NCBI RefSeq assembly: GCF_003387475.1
Contig: NZ_QUNO01000023.1
Location: 1 to 64,000 of the forward strand
DNA: 64,000 nt
Source of the DNA: Kutzneria buriramensis
GTDB taxonomy: Bacteria > Actinomycetota > Actinomycetes > Mycobacteriales > Pseudonocardiaceae
Reading direction: 5' to 3'
Each line of letters begins with the position of its first letter. The stretch's first letter is position 1. Shown piece by piece: positions 26,681-36,595 of the stretch. The notes under the pieces were generated by a model. It saw nothing but the letters and a program-made list of their open reading frames with translations. It was not told where the DNA came from and searched no databases. The position numbers were made by a program, and so were the translations under genes.

Positions 26681-27290
26681 TTCAGGATGGTCCACCACCC
26701 GTCGGACCGGCCAGGGTCGGTGGTCAGGAGGCCGCCGGGCTTGATCGGCGACGCGGTGACCCGCCCAGTCTCGTCCGCCCGCCCCAGCAGCCCGTGCTCC
26801 GGGTCGGTCTAGGACACGGCGGCGCGCCAGGCCGGTTCGCGATCCCCTCCAGCACGGCAGCGGCTTCCGCGCCGTCGAAGCCCTGCCCGGCCAGCGCCAC
26901 CTTCGCGACGGAGTGGACCTCGACGCGCACCCAGGTGTCCCAGTCTGTGACCGCGCCGACCGAACGGCGCTTGCGGACACAGGTCTCGCACGGTCCAGCC
27001 GCACCCGCAGCGCGCCCTCGACCCGCTCCAGCACGTCGGGTGAGGCTGTGTGCGCAGGTCTGGCGCCGCCGTGGTGACGGCCGGGCTGGTGGTGCTTTGT
27101 TAGGTGCTGTAAAGCCTATTGCAGACGGCGAGGGCGACCGCCGCAGCTGCGACAAGGCACCCGGCCATCGAGACCTGTGCTCAGCCCTGGAAGCCCTCCC
27201 CTGCGACTGCAACGGCGTGGTTCTGTTCCCGCCACGCCAGCGGTCTCCCATCGCCCGATCAGGTGGACCTGCTGTCATACATCCGCGAAG
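26681..27290. other. Degraded region with an unassigned minus-strand coding trace
   Basis: No intact gene. The minus strand between roughly 26990 and 26838 reads CETCVRKRRSVGAVTDWDTW, then VRVEVHSVAKVALAGQGFDG and AEAAAVLEGIANR. The composition looks protein-like but I cannot name a family. The right end should hold the missing N-terminus of the following HhH-GPD gene, but that part is unrecognisable. Confidence 0.35.
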
Positions 27291-27312
27291 GTATTGCGAT
27301 CAACAAATCGGG

Positions 27313-27780
27313 ATGGAGAAGGCGTTCAAGGGTCCCAAGGTCATCCTGGACCGGATGGGCGTGTTCGATGTGCATCGGATCGCCGAGGCCGATCCGGAGG
27401 AGTTCGCCGCCCTGGTCTCCACGCCGCCAGCCATCCACCGGTTCCCGGGCTCGATGGCCAAGCGCTTGCAGGCCCTCGCCCAGTTCCTGGTCGAACACTA
27501 TGACGGCAAGGTCGAGTCGATCTGGAAGCAGGGCAAGCCCGACGGCGCCGAGGTGCTCAAGCGCCTGACTAAGCTGCCCGGTTTCGGCGACCAGAAGGCC
27601 CGCATCTTCCTGGCTCTCCTAGGCAAGCAGATGGGTGTCCGTCCTGCCGGCTGGCGTGAGGCCGCGGGTGCCTACGGCGAGGAGGGCTCCCGTCGCAGCA
27701 TCGCCGACGTCGTGGACGCCACGTCGCTCGGAGAGGTCCGGGCATTCAAGAAGGCGGCGAAGGCGGCGGTCAAGGCTTGA
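27313..27780 (+). pseudogene. 5'-truncated HhH-GPD base-excision repair protein
   Basis: From the ATG at 27313 (155 codons) the frame matches the C-terminal ~80% of actinobacterial HhH-GPD-type repair proteins: MEKAFKGPKVILDRMGVFDV, TPPAIHRFPGSMAKRLQALA, VLKRLTKLPGFGDQKARIFL (the helix-hairpin-helix LPGFG turn), then ALLGKQMGVRPAGWREAAGA and YGEEGSRRSIADVVD. The residues just before the ATG (CDQQIG) still match the DQQxPMEKAF motif, but sequence further upstream does not, so the N-terminal helices are lost. Full-length members have about 190-200 residues. It may be translated from the internal ATG but is unlikely to be a normal glycosylase. Confidence 0.7.
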
Positions 27781-27829
27781 ATCGCGGTACGGCGGAGCGG
27801 CACGTTGCAACCAACCTGCCGTCGAGCGA

Positions 27830-27870
27830 GTGCGCAGGTTCGTGCCCCGGCAGGATTCGAACCTGCGCAC
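27830..27870. repeat. 13-bp perfect inverted repeat at the tRNA remnant
   Basis: GTGCGCAGGTTCG (27830-27842) and its exact complement (27858-27870) flank 15 bases. The right arm is the T-arm region of the tRNA remnant. The left arm duplicates it in inverted orientation, which may be a recombination scar or an attachment-site structure. Confidence 0.75.
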
Positions 27871-27889
27871 CCGCCTCCGGAGGGTGGCC
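27843..27889 (-). tRNA. 3' half of a tRNA (Arg-CCG-like), probable attachment site
   Basis: On the minus strand an anticodon-arm-like CCACC-CTCCGGA-GGCGG (anticodon CCG if real) is followed by a T-arm with stem GCAGG/CCTGC and loop TTCGAAT, and an acceptor 3' strand CGGGGCA. No D-arm or matching 5' acceptor strand (TGCCCCG) is found in the following ~100 bases. So it is a tRNA 3' fragment, as left at the edge of integrated islands, rather than a working tRNA. From here to the terminator at 28173 I see no gene. Confidence 0.55.
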
Positions 27890-28172
27890 TCCGTTACTGA
27901 CACCTGCATCTACCTGCAACTTTACCCCCAGCTACAGCCTCCGAGGCCACCCCGACCACACCGGTAAACGCTGCTTCGCGTCACACGTGGTGTCACGAAA
28001 GGCTTGACCAGAACGTTATGGAAGGCATGCCCGCTCGGGCGTGTTGCGACGCATCGGCCACGCCGACTGCGGTTAGAACCAACAAGGCCCTTCCGGGGGG
28101 CGACTCTGACCATCATCGCTGTCGCGGACACTGGCCTGCCCAACGCTGCCACCGTTGACGGCGTTCGAGCCG

Positions 28173-28201
28173 GTCCGGCGAATACGTCATATTCGTCGGA
28201 C
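28173..28201 (-). terminator. Hairpin terminator of the 28-43 kb operon
   Basis: GTCCGGCGAATA and TATTCGTCGGAC form a 12-bp stem with one mismatch around CGTCA, 21 bases past the stop of the 2029-residue protein on the minus strand. There is no T-tract. A good candidate for the operon end. Confidence 0.6.
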
Positions 28202-28222
28202 CAGCCGCGACTCGGCACGAAC

Positions 28223-31200
28223 CTACTCCGCCGTGGCAGGCTTGTTGCTCCGGGCGGCTTTCCAGGCGGCGGCGAACACTGGTTCCAGTACCCACCTGCC
28301 ATCCTCTGGCCGCTCCTCGATTACATCAAGGTATCGCAACAAATCGGCCAGCCGGATGCCATGGCAGTCATATTCGTCGAACAGCTCGACCAGATCCTCC
28401 ATAGTCATTGGTCCGTCGTACTCGATCATCTTGGCGAATGCGGCGTTCACGGCCGGGTTATTGGTGATGCCGACTTCCTCGACGAGCTTGATAGCGTACT
28501 TTCCACTGGCCACGCCAGCGGTGACGAGCTCGCACACCCGCCGGGCGCTGTGCCTGGATGCGGCAAGCTGTGCAGCCTCGTCAAGCAGGGTTGGCCAGCC
28601 CCCAGTTGCATCCATCAACAGCTTCTGGTCGGTGTCGCTGAAACGGGAGATCTTCTCATTCTCTGATGCCGCCCAGGACCGCAGCCCATCCGCAGACAGT
28701 CGACGCATCACAATGATCTGGTCGGTGAAGGAAGTGAGGTTAGGCGCGTCCAGGCAGGTGAGGAGGTCACTCCTGCTCGCATCCGCCAGCACTACGACGG
28801 ATCTGGTGACCCCTGCCACCGGCATAAGGTCCAGTGCGTTCTGCAATGACGTGATTGCATTGTCCAGTCGGGTATTGGACAGCTCCGAGACAACGACCCG
28901 ATGTCGACTGCCCTCCGTGCCGCCGGTCAGTTCCTTCTTGAAGGTCCCCGGACGTAGTGCTTTGTGAATGGTGAACCGGGCCCCGATCCGGTCGGCTTCC
29001 TCCTCCAGAAGCATCTGAACGCGGTTGATACCGCTTGCTGGGGTGCCTACGACGACCAGCAGTCGATTAGCTCGCTCGATCACCGTGGCCAGCTGTCGTT
29101 CCGTCAGCGGTGAGATTGATCCGTCCTTCAAGGTGCGACGCACGTGCTCAGCCGACAGTCGCGTGACCTTCTCTTTCCAGTTCTCCCTGCACAATTCATC
29201 CTCGATCGTCTCTCTGGTACCCAGGAGTCGGAGGACATTGCTGGAGCGCAACCGCCATCGGCCGTTCCTTTCCGACAGAACGCCCAGTCCACTCATCTCC
29301 GACAAGAGGGAGCGGAATTCGTCAGGGCCCCGGTGTGGAAATCCATCGGGCCACCACGCACGGCATTCGTCGCGCAACGTGTTCGTGTCGATAGTGTGGT
29401 CTGCCCCGTTGTCCAGCGCGTCGAGCGCGACGATCAAGGCAATCAGTTTGTAACGGGAGTCGAGTTCGAGAGTGAGCTGGACGGTTTCCCGCACTTTCTG
29501 TCGAACAGTATCCGACCCGATGACCCGCTCAAGGTCCTCGTCGCGGATGAGATAGTCGGGCCCGTCGATCCCGCGACGGCTTAGCGACTCTCGTACCAGG
29601 GCCTCCCCAACGAGTTGTAGCAGTTTGGGTTGGTAGTTGCAGTAGGCCAGTACCCGGTGTACGAGCTCGTCGGACTCGAACGTGATACCGAGGGTCTCCA
29701 TCGGGGTGAACATCAGCCGGTACGCGGGGTCCGGCGACAGCGGGCCGATCACGATCGGATCGCCGAAATGTGCGCCGGCCAGAGGCTGGTTGGGGAGGTG
29801 TGCGAACCGCTGTACTTGGTGCAGGCCGGCGAAAACCGGCTTGAAGCGCCGATCGGTCGCGTTCATCAGATCGCGCAGTCGGGTCGTGTGCCGGAAGCTG
29901 GTTTCGGCGTCCGCGTCGAAGAACATGTCGCACTCGTCGAGCAGCAGTAACAACCGCCGGCTTGGGTTGGTGCCCAGCCACGAGGTGACCGCCCTCTCGA
30001 CGAACTGGGCACTGTCCCGGGGACGGCCCTTCGATGGGACTATACCGCGCTGGTCGAGTTCGCCGGCAATCATGCTCCACAGGTCGTCTACCTGATCCGT
30101 CGATCCGAACCCGACCGGCAGTGATAGGTACACCGCCGCACGTTCAGGAACGGCCTCGAACTGGCGAGCCGCCGCCTTAAGTAAGGCCGATTTGCCGAGT
30201 TGTCGGCCGCCGTACAGGAGGCTGGTTCCGAAACTGTCGGTTACCTGTTGCAACTCGTGCTTGCGGCCAAAGAACATCTCACGTGGGACATTGCCGATTG
30301 CATGTGGATGATAGGGGTTAGTCGCCGCAAACGGCAGCAGAATCCGTTCGGTCGTGGGGAACTGGCCGCCACCGGTTGTTGCTAGATAGGCGATCGCCGC
30401 GTCGTCGAGCACCATGATCGACCGATCCGGCTGCTCGGCGCAGGCCTTCGCCAGCAGGTTGCGCTGGTCGTGGGTCATCGTGCCGAATAGCGCGATCAGG
30501 ATGGGGTCTGTAGTCAGATCTTGCGCGACCCAGGTCAGCAAGGTCTGTGCATCCTGGACATCCCAGCACATCATGATCTTCAGCTTGTCGTCGGTGCGAG
30601 ACCCGAACGCTGGCATGAGCGCTTGCGGCATCCGTTTGAACCCTGTCAGCTCGAACCACTTGCGGTTCGGGGCGTAGGTCAGCTTGTACGGCGGTCGCTC
30701 ACCAGTGAACTCAATACCGGCCAGCCGTAGCGCCGAGGCGAACGCCGCCTTCAGCTTGCCGTGGCGCTGTTCCCGGATGGTCTTCATCTCCATCCACTCC
30801 CGCAGCCCGTCCGCGGCAGCGGACCGGGAGGCGTCGGACAGGTGGCCAAACTCCAGACCGTGCGCGGACGTACCCTCCCGCGCGGCCCGGACGACGTCGG
30901 CGTCCACGCCCGTCCTGAACGAGCTGACGACGGCCAGGAACGCCGCCCGGTGCCCAGACGTCTCGGCCGTCGGCGGTTCCTCGCCGGCGAGGGCGTTGAG
31001 GAGGTACTCCTCGGCTGTCGCGAGATCGCCGGTGTCGATGCACGACTTGACGGTTTCCGCCGCGTTGTCAGCCACCTGACCCGCGGCGGCGTTGAGCTCC
31101 TGCTGTGCCCGTGCCCACAACGCCGCCTTCGCTTGCTCGGCGTACCTGGGAAGGTTCTCGGCGATACCGGTGAGCTGGCCGCGCACGATGCCAAGGTCGG

Positions 31201-34200
31201 GTCTTTCGATCTGTGCGGCTTCCAGCTGTGCAATCACCTGCGCGTACTCGACGGGGCCGAGTTGCCCCAGCCGCGCCGCCTTGTTGACGCGGGACGAGAT
31301 GTTCTGGCGTAGCGTGCGCAACTCCTGCCGAGATCTGGTGATGCACTGCTCCAGCCAGTCGGACATCTCATCGGCCCGTACCGGATCGGTTTCGGTCTGG
31401 GTGTCGGCGATGACGTCGACAATGGTGCGGGCAGCCACGTAGTCCTCATGCGCAAGCCGGTTCTCGAAGGCATCCATCCAGCTGGTGATGGCGGCAGTCG
31501 AGATGTGGTCGACAGTGATGTCGTCCATCGGGACGAGCTTGCCGTCCATACGCAGCGACGGACAGCGCAGCAGGTCCCGGTTGACGACCACAATTGGGTC
31601 CGGTTCAGTCCCACTCAGGCTCCGGCCGTCAAGCAGTTGGGCGCTGCGGGTGAGACTGGACAGGCACGCATGCGCGGACGCCGCCATCACCACATCCAGT
31701 TTTGTGTCCGCCACCGTCTTCAGTTCGGACTCCGCGGCGCCGAACTCCTGGCGGACTGCGGCACGCAGCTCGGCCAGGATCGAGGGAACAGGTACTCTGC
31801 CTTGCTCGGTACCTAATTCGGAGCGAACTGCGTCGACCCAGCTGCCAGCGACCTCAAGCGACTCCATCGCGTGGTCTAGTAAGCGGCGGCGGGCGGAGCC
31901 TTCGAGGGGCCGGCTGCCTGATCCGCGCAGCCTTTCGTCCTCGCTGCGTAGTTCTCTGGCGAGAAATTCCCGCTTGAGGAGCTTGCGAAGCTTTTCCGCG
32001 ACATCGTCTACTTCTTCCCGCCGGTCGTTGGCGGCAACGTTGAGCAAGGAGCCAATCAGTCCGTCTGGTGACCACCAGCTGTCTACGAGCTGGTTGGCCC
32101 GGGCGAACCGGATTGTGCGGGGCTTGGTGCGTTCGCGGTATGCGTGCGCGGAGGCGGTTGCGATGTCGTTGTCGGCGCCGGCGATGGGTGCCAGGGCCTT
32201 GAGAGTATCGCTGTCGGACAGCACGCCCTGAGCGGAAGCCGTGCCGATGGTTCTGGTCAGCTGGCCGACTGCCTGCAGTTCATGCAGGTTGTTGGCTACG
32301 TCCTTGACGATCTCGCCGGCTGCGGGATCGGCGATCACCAAGGCGGCGCGGACGGTAGCGGCTAGCAGGGCAAGTTGCGCTGGACGGTTGCCGTCGAAGT
32401 GGTGGACGCGTAGCTCACCAATGGCGTTGCGTAACGCTATCGCGGTTGGGCCGGTTTCGCTGCGGACCGCCTCGGACAGGGTAAGCAGCCGCAGCGCCAG
32501 CGCTATGGTGTCCAGTCTGGCCACGGCTGCTGCGTGGTGTGCCAGGCCGTACTCTCCATTGCGTAACAACGAAGCGATCTGCTGGTTATTGCAGTGATCT
32601 TCGCCGTCGTTCCCGGGCTCGGCAGTGGCGTCGCCCGAGGTACGGCCGTTGGGGATGGTGTCCTGGCTGCTATCGATGGGCTTGTCGCGGGCGGCGGTTT
32701 GCTCTGCGACCTTGCCTTGTCCGGCGAGCTCCGGGGATTGTGCGTCTGGTTCGGCTACGGAGGCGGGAGCGGGCCGGACTTCGTCGCCCAAGATAGTCGA
32801 ATGCGCTGTAGCCACGGGTTCCTCGGTAACCGGTTCGGGGTGTTCCGGTCTCAACGGTGTCTGACGGGTGCCCGCGAGCTGTGAATGGCCGTTCGGCATG
32901 GGAAACCCCTCCGCCACCGCCGTGCCGGGGGCCTTGGGGCGGGGCATGCGGTCCTCACCGGGTGAGCGGGGCGGAACGGTGAGCTGGCCTAAGAGCGCCA
33001 CCGCCACAATCGGCGTTAACTCTGCGGGGAGGTGCTGGTGCGCGATGGAGTAGCACTCCATCGCGGTGGAGGAGTCACCGGCCGAAGCCGCGTCGATGAG
33101 TCGCAGCAGTGCGGTCAGCGCACTGACGTAGTTGCGCTGGGCTTCGTCCCAGGAATGCGCCCGCACCAGCGCCTGCGTGAGCTCACTGATCTTGCCGAGC
33201 ACGTCGCGGGAAGACTCGGGCCCAGTGATGGTGCCCAAGCGCCCGAGTTGGTCGCGGGTAGATCTCTCGTCGGATGCAGCGGCGATCGCCGCGCCCAGCA
33301 TCTCCAGCAGTATCCCGCAGTCCTCTGTGTCCGCGAACTCTGCTGCGGCTGTGTCGAGACCGAGCTGCGCGTTTGCTCCGCGGAGGAGCGGCTTTACGCG
33401 CTTGACGAGGGCGTAGAGTTCGTGAATCGGCTCGAGGTGCCTGCTCGCCGGCAACCGCTTGTTCTCAAGGTGCCGTGCGAACTTCTCCGCCTGTGTGCGG
33501 GCGGCGGCTACGGCGTGTTCGAGTTGCATGGCTGCGGCTGTGAGGTCGTCGAAGCTCACGACGACCTCGGCAACGACGTCGGATTCCTGGTGCTGGGTAT
33601 CGAGATTGGCTGCAGCGGCGCCTGCGTGGGGAACAACCGACTCCACGCTGCTGCCGTCCGCATGCTCGTGTTCGTCGTGTTCGAGCCAGACCGCTTCCAG
33701 AGCCACGCACCCTGCGGCCACGTCGGTGACGATATCCGTGGGCCACGTCGGTAGTGCCAGGCCGGAACCCAGCCCGCACCGAAGGGCGGCAACCAGTTCC
33801 GGTGCGTCGTACCAGTGCGTGACAACCATGAGCCGGACCGCATTGATCTGCGACTGATCTTCCACTAGCGCCGTCTTCAGGGCCTCGTCGTCGCGGTCTT
33901 CCAACCATCGTTGCAACGCGACGGACAGACCCCGCAGCGCCGATGTGGAGAAGTAATGCACGCCCTTCATTCGCTGTTCGGGTGATAAGTTGCGAATACG
34001 GTGCAAGCCCATCGTGGCGGTAGCCGGTGCCGGCTTCCTCGCCGCTGGCACCTTGAGATCGCGGAGGAAGTTAGTCCGCCCGGGGTTGGGCATGCGCCAC
34101 ACCAGCTCGGTGAACTCCTCCGGGCCGATGACCTCGAGAGCATCGTTCACCGGATCACCGAGGCGTTCCAGCTGAGCGGCGAGTTCGGCTTCGGCCGTGT

Positions 34201-34312
34201 ACAGCGCCGTGTCCGCCAGGCTGGCCGCTTCGGTAGCCAGACGGGTGAATCCCTCCGAGGTGTAGATCAGCGGCTGGTTCTGGTTGCGTGCGCGGCGGGA
34301 ACGGCTGGACAT
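28223..34312 (-). CDS. Giant STAND/AAA-type ATPase (2029 aa), candidate defence sensor
   Basis: Last gene of the operon, 66 bases after the 738-residue gene. Residues 1-440 are helical. About 440-580 is a Pro/Glu/Ala-rich linker. About 580-1330 is a long helical region ending in KIMMCWDVQDAQTLLTWVAQ and SIMVLDDAAIAYLATTGGG. The NTPase follows: FFGRKHELQQV, Walker A LLYGGRQLGKSALL (K1374), Walker B LLLLLDECDMF (D1459-E1460), FKPVFAGLHQVQRF (sensor-like) and PLSPDPAYRLMFTPMETLGI, then winged-helix-like repeats. A second NTPase-like segment may start at LLVVVGTPASGINRVQMLL, but its P-loop is not canonical. No signal peptide or TM. This plan of long sensor plus STAND NTPase recalls Avs-type and other conflict ATPases; that role is inference. 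Confidence 0.75.
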   Translation of the reverse strand: MSSRSRRARNQNQPLIYTSEGFTRLATEAASLADTALYTAEAELAAQLERLGDPVNDALEVIGPEEFTELVWRMPNPGRTNFLRDLKVPAARKPAPATATMGLHRIRNLSPEQRMKGVHYFSTSALRGLSVALQRWLEDRDDEALKTALVEDQSQINAVRLMVVTHWYDAPELVAALRCGLGSGLALPTWPTDIVTDVAAGCVALEAVWLEHDEHEHADGSSVESVVPHAGAAAANLDTQHQESDVVAEVVVSFDDLTAAAMQLEHAVAAARTQAEKFARHLENKRLPASRHLEPIHELYALVKRVKPLLRGANAQLGLDTAAAEFADTEDCGILLEMLGAAIAAASDERSTRDQLGRLGTITGPESSRDVLGKISELTQALVRAHSWDEAQRNYVSALTALLRLIDAASAGDSSTAMECYSIAHQHLPAELTPIVAVALLGQLTVPPRSPGEDRMPRPKAPGTAVAEGFPMPNGHSQLAGTRQTPLRPEHPEPVTEEPVATAHSTILGDEVRPAPASVAEPDAQSPELAGQGKVAEQTAARDKPIDSSQDTIPNGRTSGDATAEPGNDGEDHCNNQQIASLLRNGEYGLAHHAAAVARLDTIALALRLLTLSEAVRSETGPTAIALRNAIGELRVHHFDGNRPAQLALLAATVRAALVIADPAAGEIVKDVANNLHELQAVGQLTRTIGTASAQGVLSDSDTLKALAPIAGADNDIATASAHAYRERTKPRTIRFARANQLVDSWWSPDGLIGSLLNVAANDRREEVDDVAEKLRKLLKREFLARELRSEDERLRGSGSRPLEGSARRRLLDHAMESLEVAGSWVDAVRSELGTEQGRVPVPSILAELRAAVRQEFGAAESELKTVADTKLDVVMAASAHACLSSLTRSAQLLDGRSLSGTEPDPIVVVNRDLLRCPSLRMDGKLVPMDDITVDHISTAAITSWMDAFENRLAHEDYVAARTIVDVIADTQTETDPVRADEMSDWLEQCITRSRQELRTLRQNISSRVNKAARLGQLGPVEYAQVIAQLEAAQIERPDLGIVRGQLTGIAENLPRYAEQAKAALWARAQQELNAAAGQVADNAAETVKSCIDTGDLATAEEYLLNALAGEEPPTAETSGHRAAFLAVVSSFRTGVDADVVRAAREGTSAHGLEFGHLSDASRSAAADGLREWMEMKTIREQRHGKLKAAFASALRLAGIEFTGERPPYKLTYAPNRKWFELTGFKRMPQALMPAFGSRTDDKLKIMMCWDVQDAQTLLTWVAQDLTTDPILIALFGTMTHDQRNLLAKACAEQPDRSIMVLDDAAIAYLATTGGGQFPTTERILLPFAATNPYHPHAIGNVPREMFFGRKHELQQVTDSFGTSLLYGGRQLGKSALLKAAARQFEAVPERAAVYLSLPVGFGSTDQVDDLWSMIAGELDQRGIVPSKGRPRDSAQFVERAVTSWLGTNPSRRLLLLLDECDMFFDADAETSFRHTTRLRDLMNATDRRFKPVFAGLHQVQRFAHLPNQPLAGAHFGDPIVIGPLSPDPAYRLMFTPMETLGITFESDELVHRVLAYCNYQPKLLQLVGEALVRESLSRRGIDGPDYLIRDEDLERVIGSDTVRQKVRETVQLTLELDSRYKLIALIVALDALDNGADHTIDTNTLRDECRAWWPDGFPHRGPDEFRSLLSEMSGLGVLSERNGRWRLRSSNVLRLLGTRETIEDELCRENWKEKVTRLSAEHVRRTLKDGSISPLTERQLATVIERANRLLVVVGTPASGINRVQMLLEEEADRIGARFTIHKALRPGTFKKELTGGTEGSRHRVVVSELSNTRLDNAITSLQNALDLMPVAGVTRSVVVLADASRSDLLTCLDAPNLTSFTDQIIVMRRLSADGLRSWAASENEKISRFSDTDQKLLMDATGGWPTLLDEAAQLAASRHSARRVCELVTAGVASGKYAIKLVEEVGITNNPAVNAAFAKMIEYDGPMTMEDLVELFDEYDCHGIRLADLLRYLDVIEERPEDGRWVLEPVFAAAWKAARSNKPATAE

Positions 34313-34378
34313 CTGGGATGAACTCTCCTGTCGACGTTGTAGATCCGGCGAAGCATGGAGGTCGTGGATGCTGATCGG

Positions 34379-36595
34379 TCATGTCAGCTGGACCCAGTAG
34401 GGTCCCAGTTCGCTTCCCCGGGTGTGGCCCTTGACGAAGGTGTAGCCGTCCGGAAGTTCTGGGTTTGCCTTCCGGCCGCGCAGCTTCTGGATGTAGCAGG
34501 CGTACGCCTCTCTGGCTTCGTCGCTGGCGCACCATCCATCGGGAAGTGCTCGTAGGCGCGGTGGAACCCAGTGTTGTTTGATCCTGGCGCGCAGCGCATC
34601 CTGTCGTTGCCGCTCGGCATGCTGTTGTGCCTGGCGCAGGGCGGACTGGTTGGGACACCACGCGAAGGTGTCGGGCTCGTCGCCGCCGGGCTCGCAGATT
34701 AGTTTTCCGGCGTCGACTAGCCTTTCGCAGGTGTGGATGACCTGCCACAGCAGCAGGGGGTGCACTAGGTCGTCCCCGAACAGGGCAGCAAGCAGTTGGG
34801 GGCCAGTGAGCCGGCGGGCCCCGAACGGCCCGGTGGCACCATGGCGACGCAGCACGGTGATGATGAGTGCGCGCAGCGGGTCGATCGCTTGTCGGGGTGC
34901 GGGCACGTCTGTGCCCGCCGCACCGATGTCTGTCATGGTGCCTGGGTCGTCTCCGAGAAAGGTGGCCAGGATCCGCAGGTCGGCCGCCCACCGGTAATCC
35001 GCTCCGTACGTGAGCGGCTCGTCAAGCAGATTCGTGGTCACTGACAGCCGGCGGGCACCGTGCGCCAGCGCGACCATGACCTTGATGCCGGGGTAGAAGG
35101 ACAGCGGCCAGGCGATGCCGGTCAGCATGTCCTGTGACCGCCCGGCCCGGTGCACCCGCTCGTCCTCGGCGAGATCGTCGCCGTCGTGGTGCAGTTCCAC
35201 GATGAGATCGCCATCGGCCACCATCGCCTTGAAGCGTTCCGGAAGCGGGAGGGTGTCGTTGTTGAGGTGGATCGGGCGCAGCGCCACTGTGTAGGCGATC
35301 AGGTTGTCGGAGAAGTAGTCGACAACTACCATGCTGCTGTCGTCGTGCTGATCTTCGGAATCTGGCTTGCCGGCGCCCGGCGTCGGCTCAGGAAGTGTGC
35401 CGTGCCGTCCGAGCCCGAGCGGCTGAAGCGGATCAACAGCGCGCAGGTCCACCGAGACAGGCGCGGCTTGGGTCCGCCATACCCCGCCGCTTTGCCACAC
35501 ATCGTCGACACGGACATGGACGCCGTTCGGGAGCAGTCCATCCACTGCGGACGTAACAAGGTCGGCGACGGCGAGGTTGGCGTGTACGAGCGCCTCGGCC
35601 GCGCCAGTGAACTCGAGCGGGTCGGGGACGAACTCGTCGTCGGAGCCTGCTCGCTTCGCGGCGTCTACCGTGCTCGCCAGCAGTGGCCAGACTCCGGTAT
35701 AGCGAGGGCTGGGAGTGGGCCGGGCAATGGTGTGGATTAGCTCGTCGAGATCCGCTTTGCCAAGAAGCCTGTTGTCGCGACACTGTTCTTGGTACCGGCT
35801 GGTTGGAGTCGCGTAACCCGCCCAGCGGCGCAGGTGTGGTGCTTGCCCCAGCAGCGCATCGATCGTGTCCAATGCAGCGCGCAGCGCTGCGGCTAGGGTG
35901 TCGTCGTCTGGCTCGGTGAGCAAGCTACCGAGTGGGCCGCACACCACGAGTGACCGGGCTGTCGTGAGCATGTACTCGGTGTATAAAGCGATGTCGTCGA
36001 GGCGACCACGTCGCGGTTTCGGATAGTAGACGCGGCCGGTCAGGTGCCCGTGGTCGTCGAGCACTCCCCGGCGCCGCAGCCGTTGCAGTTCGTTGCGGTC
36101 GCGTCGATTCAGGAAGCCACCGAATGCATGCGGGTCAATGATCATCCGTTCGGGGCGGCAACCGTGCTCGTCGAACGAGTCTCGCGCGCCGGACAGGCGT
36201 GGGGGTATCCATCCGTCGGTGTCGGCTTCGTCTGCGCCGAAGCGGGCGATCACCTCTGCCCACAGTAGGTGTTCACCACGCTCGATGCGCACGAACGTGC
36301 CGACCGGCAGCACGGTAAGTGGCTTGGCCGTTGTGGTCAGCGGCACGAAGAGTTCCGGATCGACGAATGCCGCCCGGTAACCGCCGTTCTCCAGATCGAA
36401 TCCGAAGTGCAGTGCATTGAACGCTGTGGTGGTGTGCAGAGGGATGCGGCGGACTCGGGCCACCTGGTCCAGATAGGTGAGAATCCTGGCGCGATCGGTG
36501 TCGGAGATGGCGTCGATGCCGCGCAGCAGGGCACCAGTGAACAATGGTTCGTCGTGCAGCGGTTGCCACACTTGTGCTTCTGGCATGGTGGTCAT
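34379..36595 (-). CDS. Unrecognised 738-aa protein encoded with the helicase-nuclease fusion
   Basis: Starts at the ATG overlapping the helicase stop (ATGA), so the two are translationally coupled. The product is soluble and acidic in the middle. It opens MTTMPEAQVWQPLHDEPLFT and contains FGFDLENGGYRAAFVDPELF, LTVLPVGTFVRIERGEHLLW, RMIIDPHAFGGFLNRRDRNE (DNA-binding-like basic run follows), MVVVDYFSDNLIAYTVALRP and, near the end, LPDGYTFVKGHTRGSELGPY. No nuclease, ATPase, methyltransferase or membrane signature is visible to me. The context says it works with the helicase and the STAND ATPase. Function unknown. Confidence 0.8.
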   Translation of the reverse strand: MTTMPEAQVWQPLHDEPLFTGALLRGIDAISDTDRARILTYLDQVARVRRIPLHTTTAFNALHFGFDLENGGYRAAFVDPELFVPLTTTAKPLTVLPVGTFVRIERGEHLLWAEVIARFGADEADTDGWIPPRLSGARDSFDEHGCRPERMIIDPHAFGGFLNRRDRNELQRLRRRGVLDDHGHLTGRVYYPKPRRGRLDDIALYTEYMLTTARSLVVCGPLGSLLTEPDDDTLAAALRAALDTIDALLGQAPHLRRWAGYATPTSRYQEQCRDNRLLGKADLDELIHTIARPTPSPRYTGVWPLLASTVDAAKRAGSDDEFVPDPLEFTGAAEALVHANLAVADLVTSAVDGLLPNGVHVRVDDVWQSGGVWRTQAAPVSVDLRAVDPLQPLGLGRHGTLPEPTPGAGKPDSEDQHDDSSMVVVDYFSDNLIAYTVALRPIHLNNDTLPLPERFKAMVADGDLIVELHHDGDDLAEDERVHRAGRSQDMLTGIAWPLSFYPGIKVMVALAHGARRLSVTTNLLDEPLTYGADYRWAADLRILATFLGDDPGTMTDIGAAGTDVPAPRQAIDPLRALIITVLRRHGATGPFGARRLTGPQLLAALFGDDLVHPLLLWQVIHTCERLVDAGKLICEPGGDEPDTFAWCPNQSALRQAQQHAERQRQDALRARIKQHWVPPRLRALPDGWCASDEAREAYACYIQKLRGRKANPELPDGYTFVKGHTRGSELGPYWVQLT

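Noticed and set aside
27841-27960. Complete tRNA on the minus strand
   Set aside because: No D-arm and no 5' acceptor strand complementary to CGGGGCA within the needed distance; kept only as a 3' fragment.
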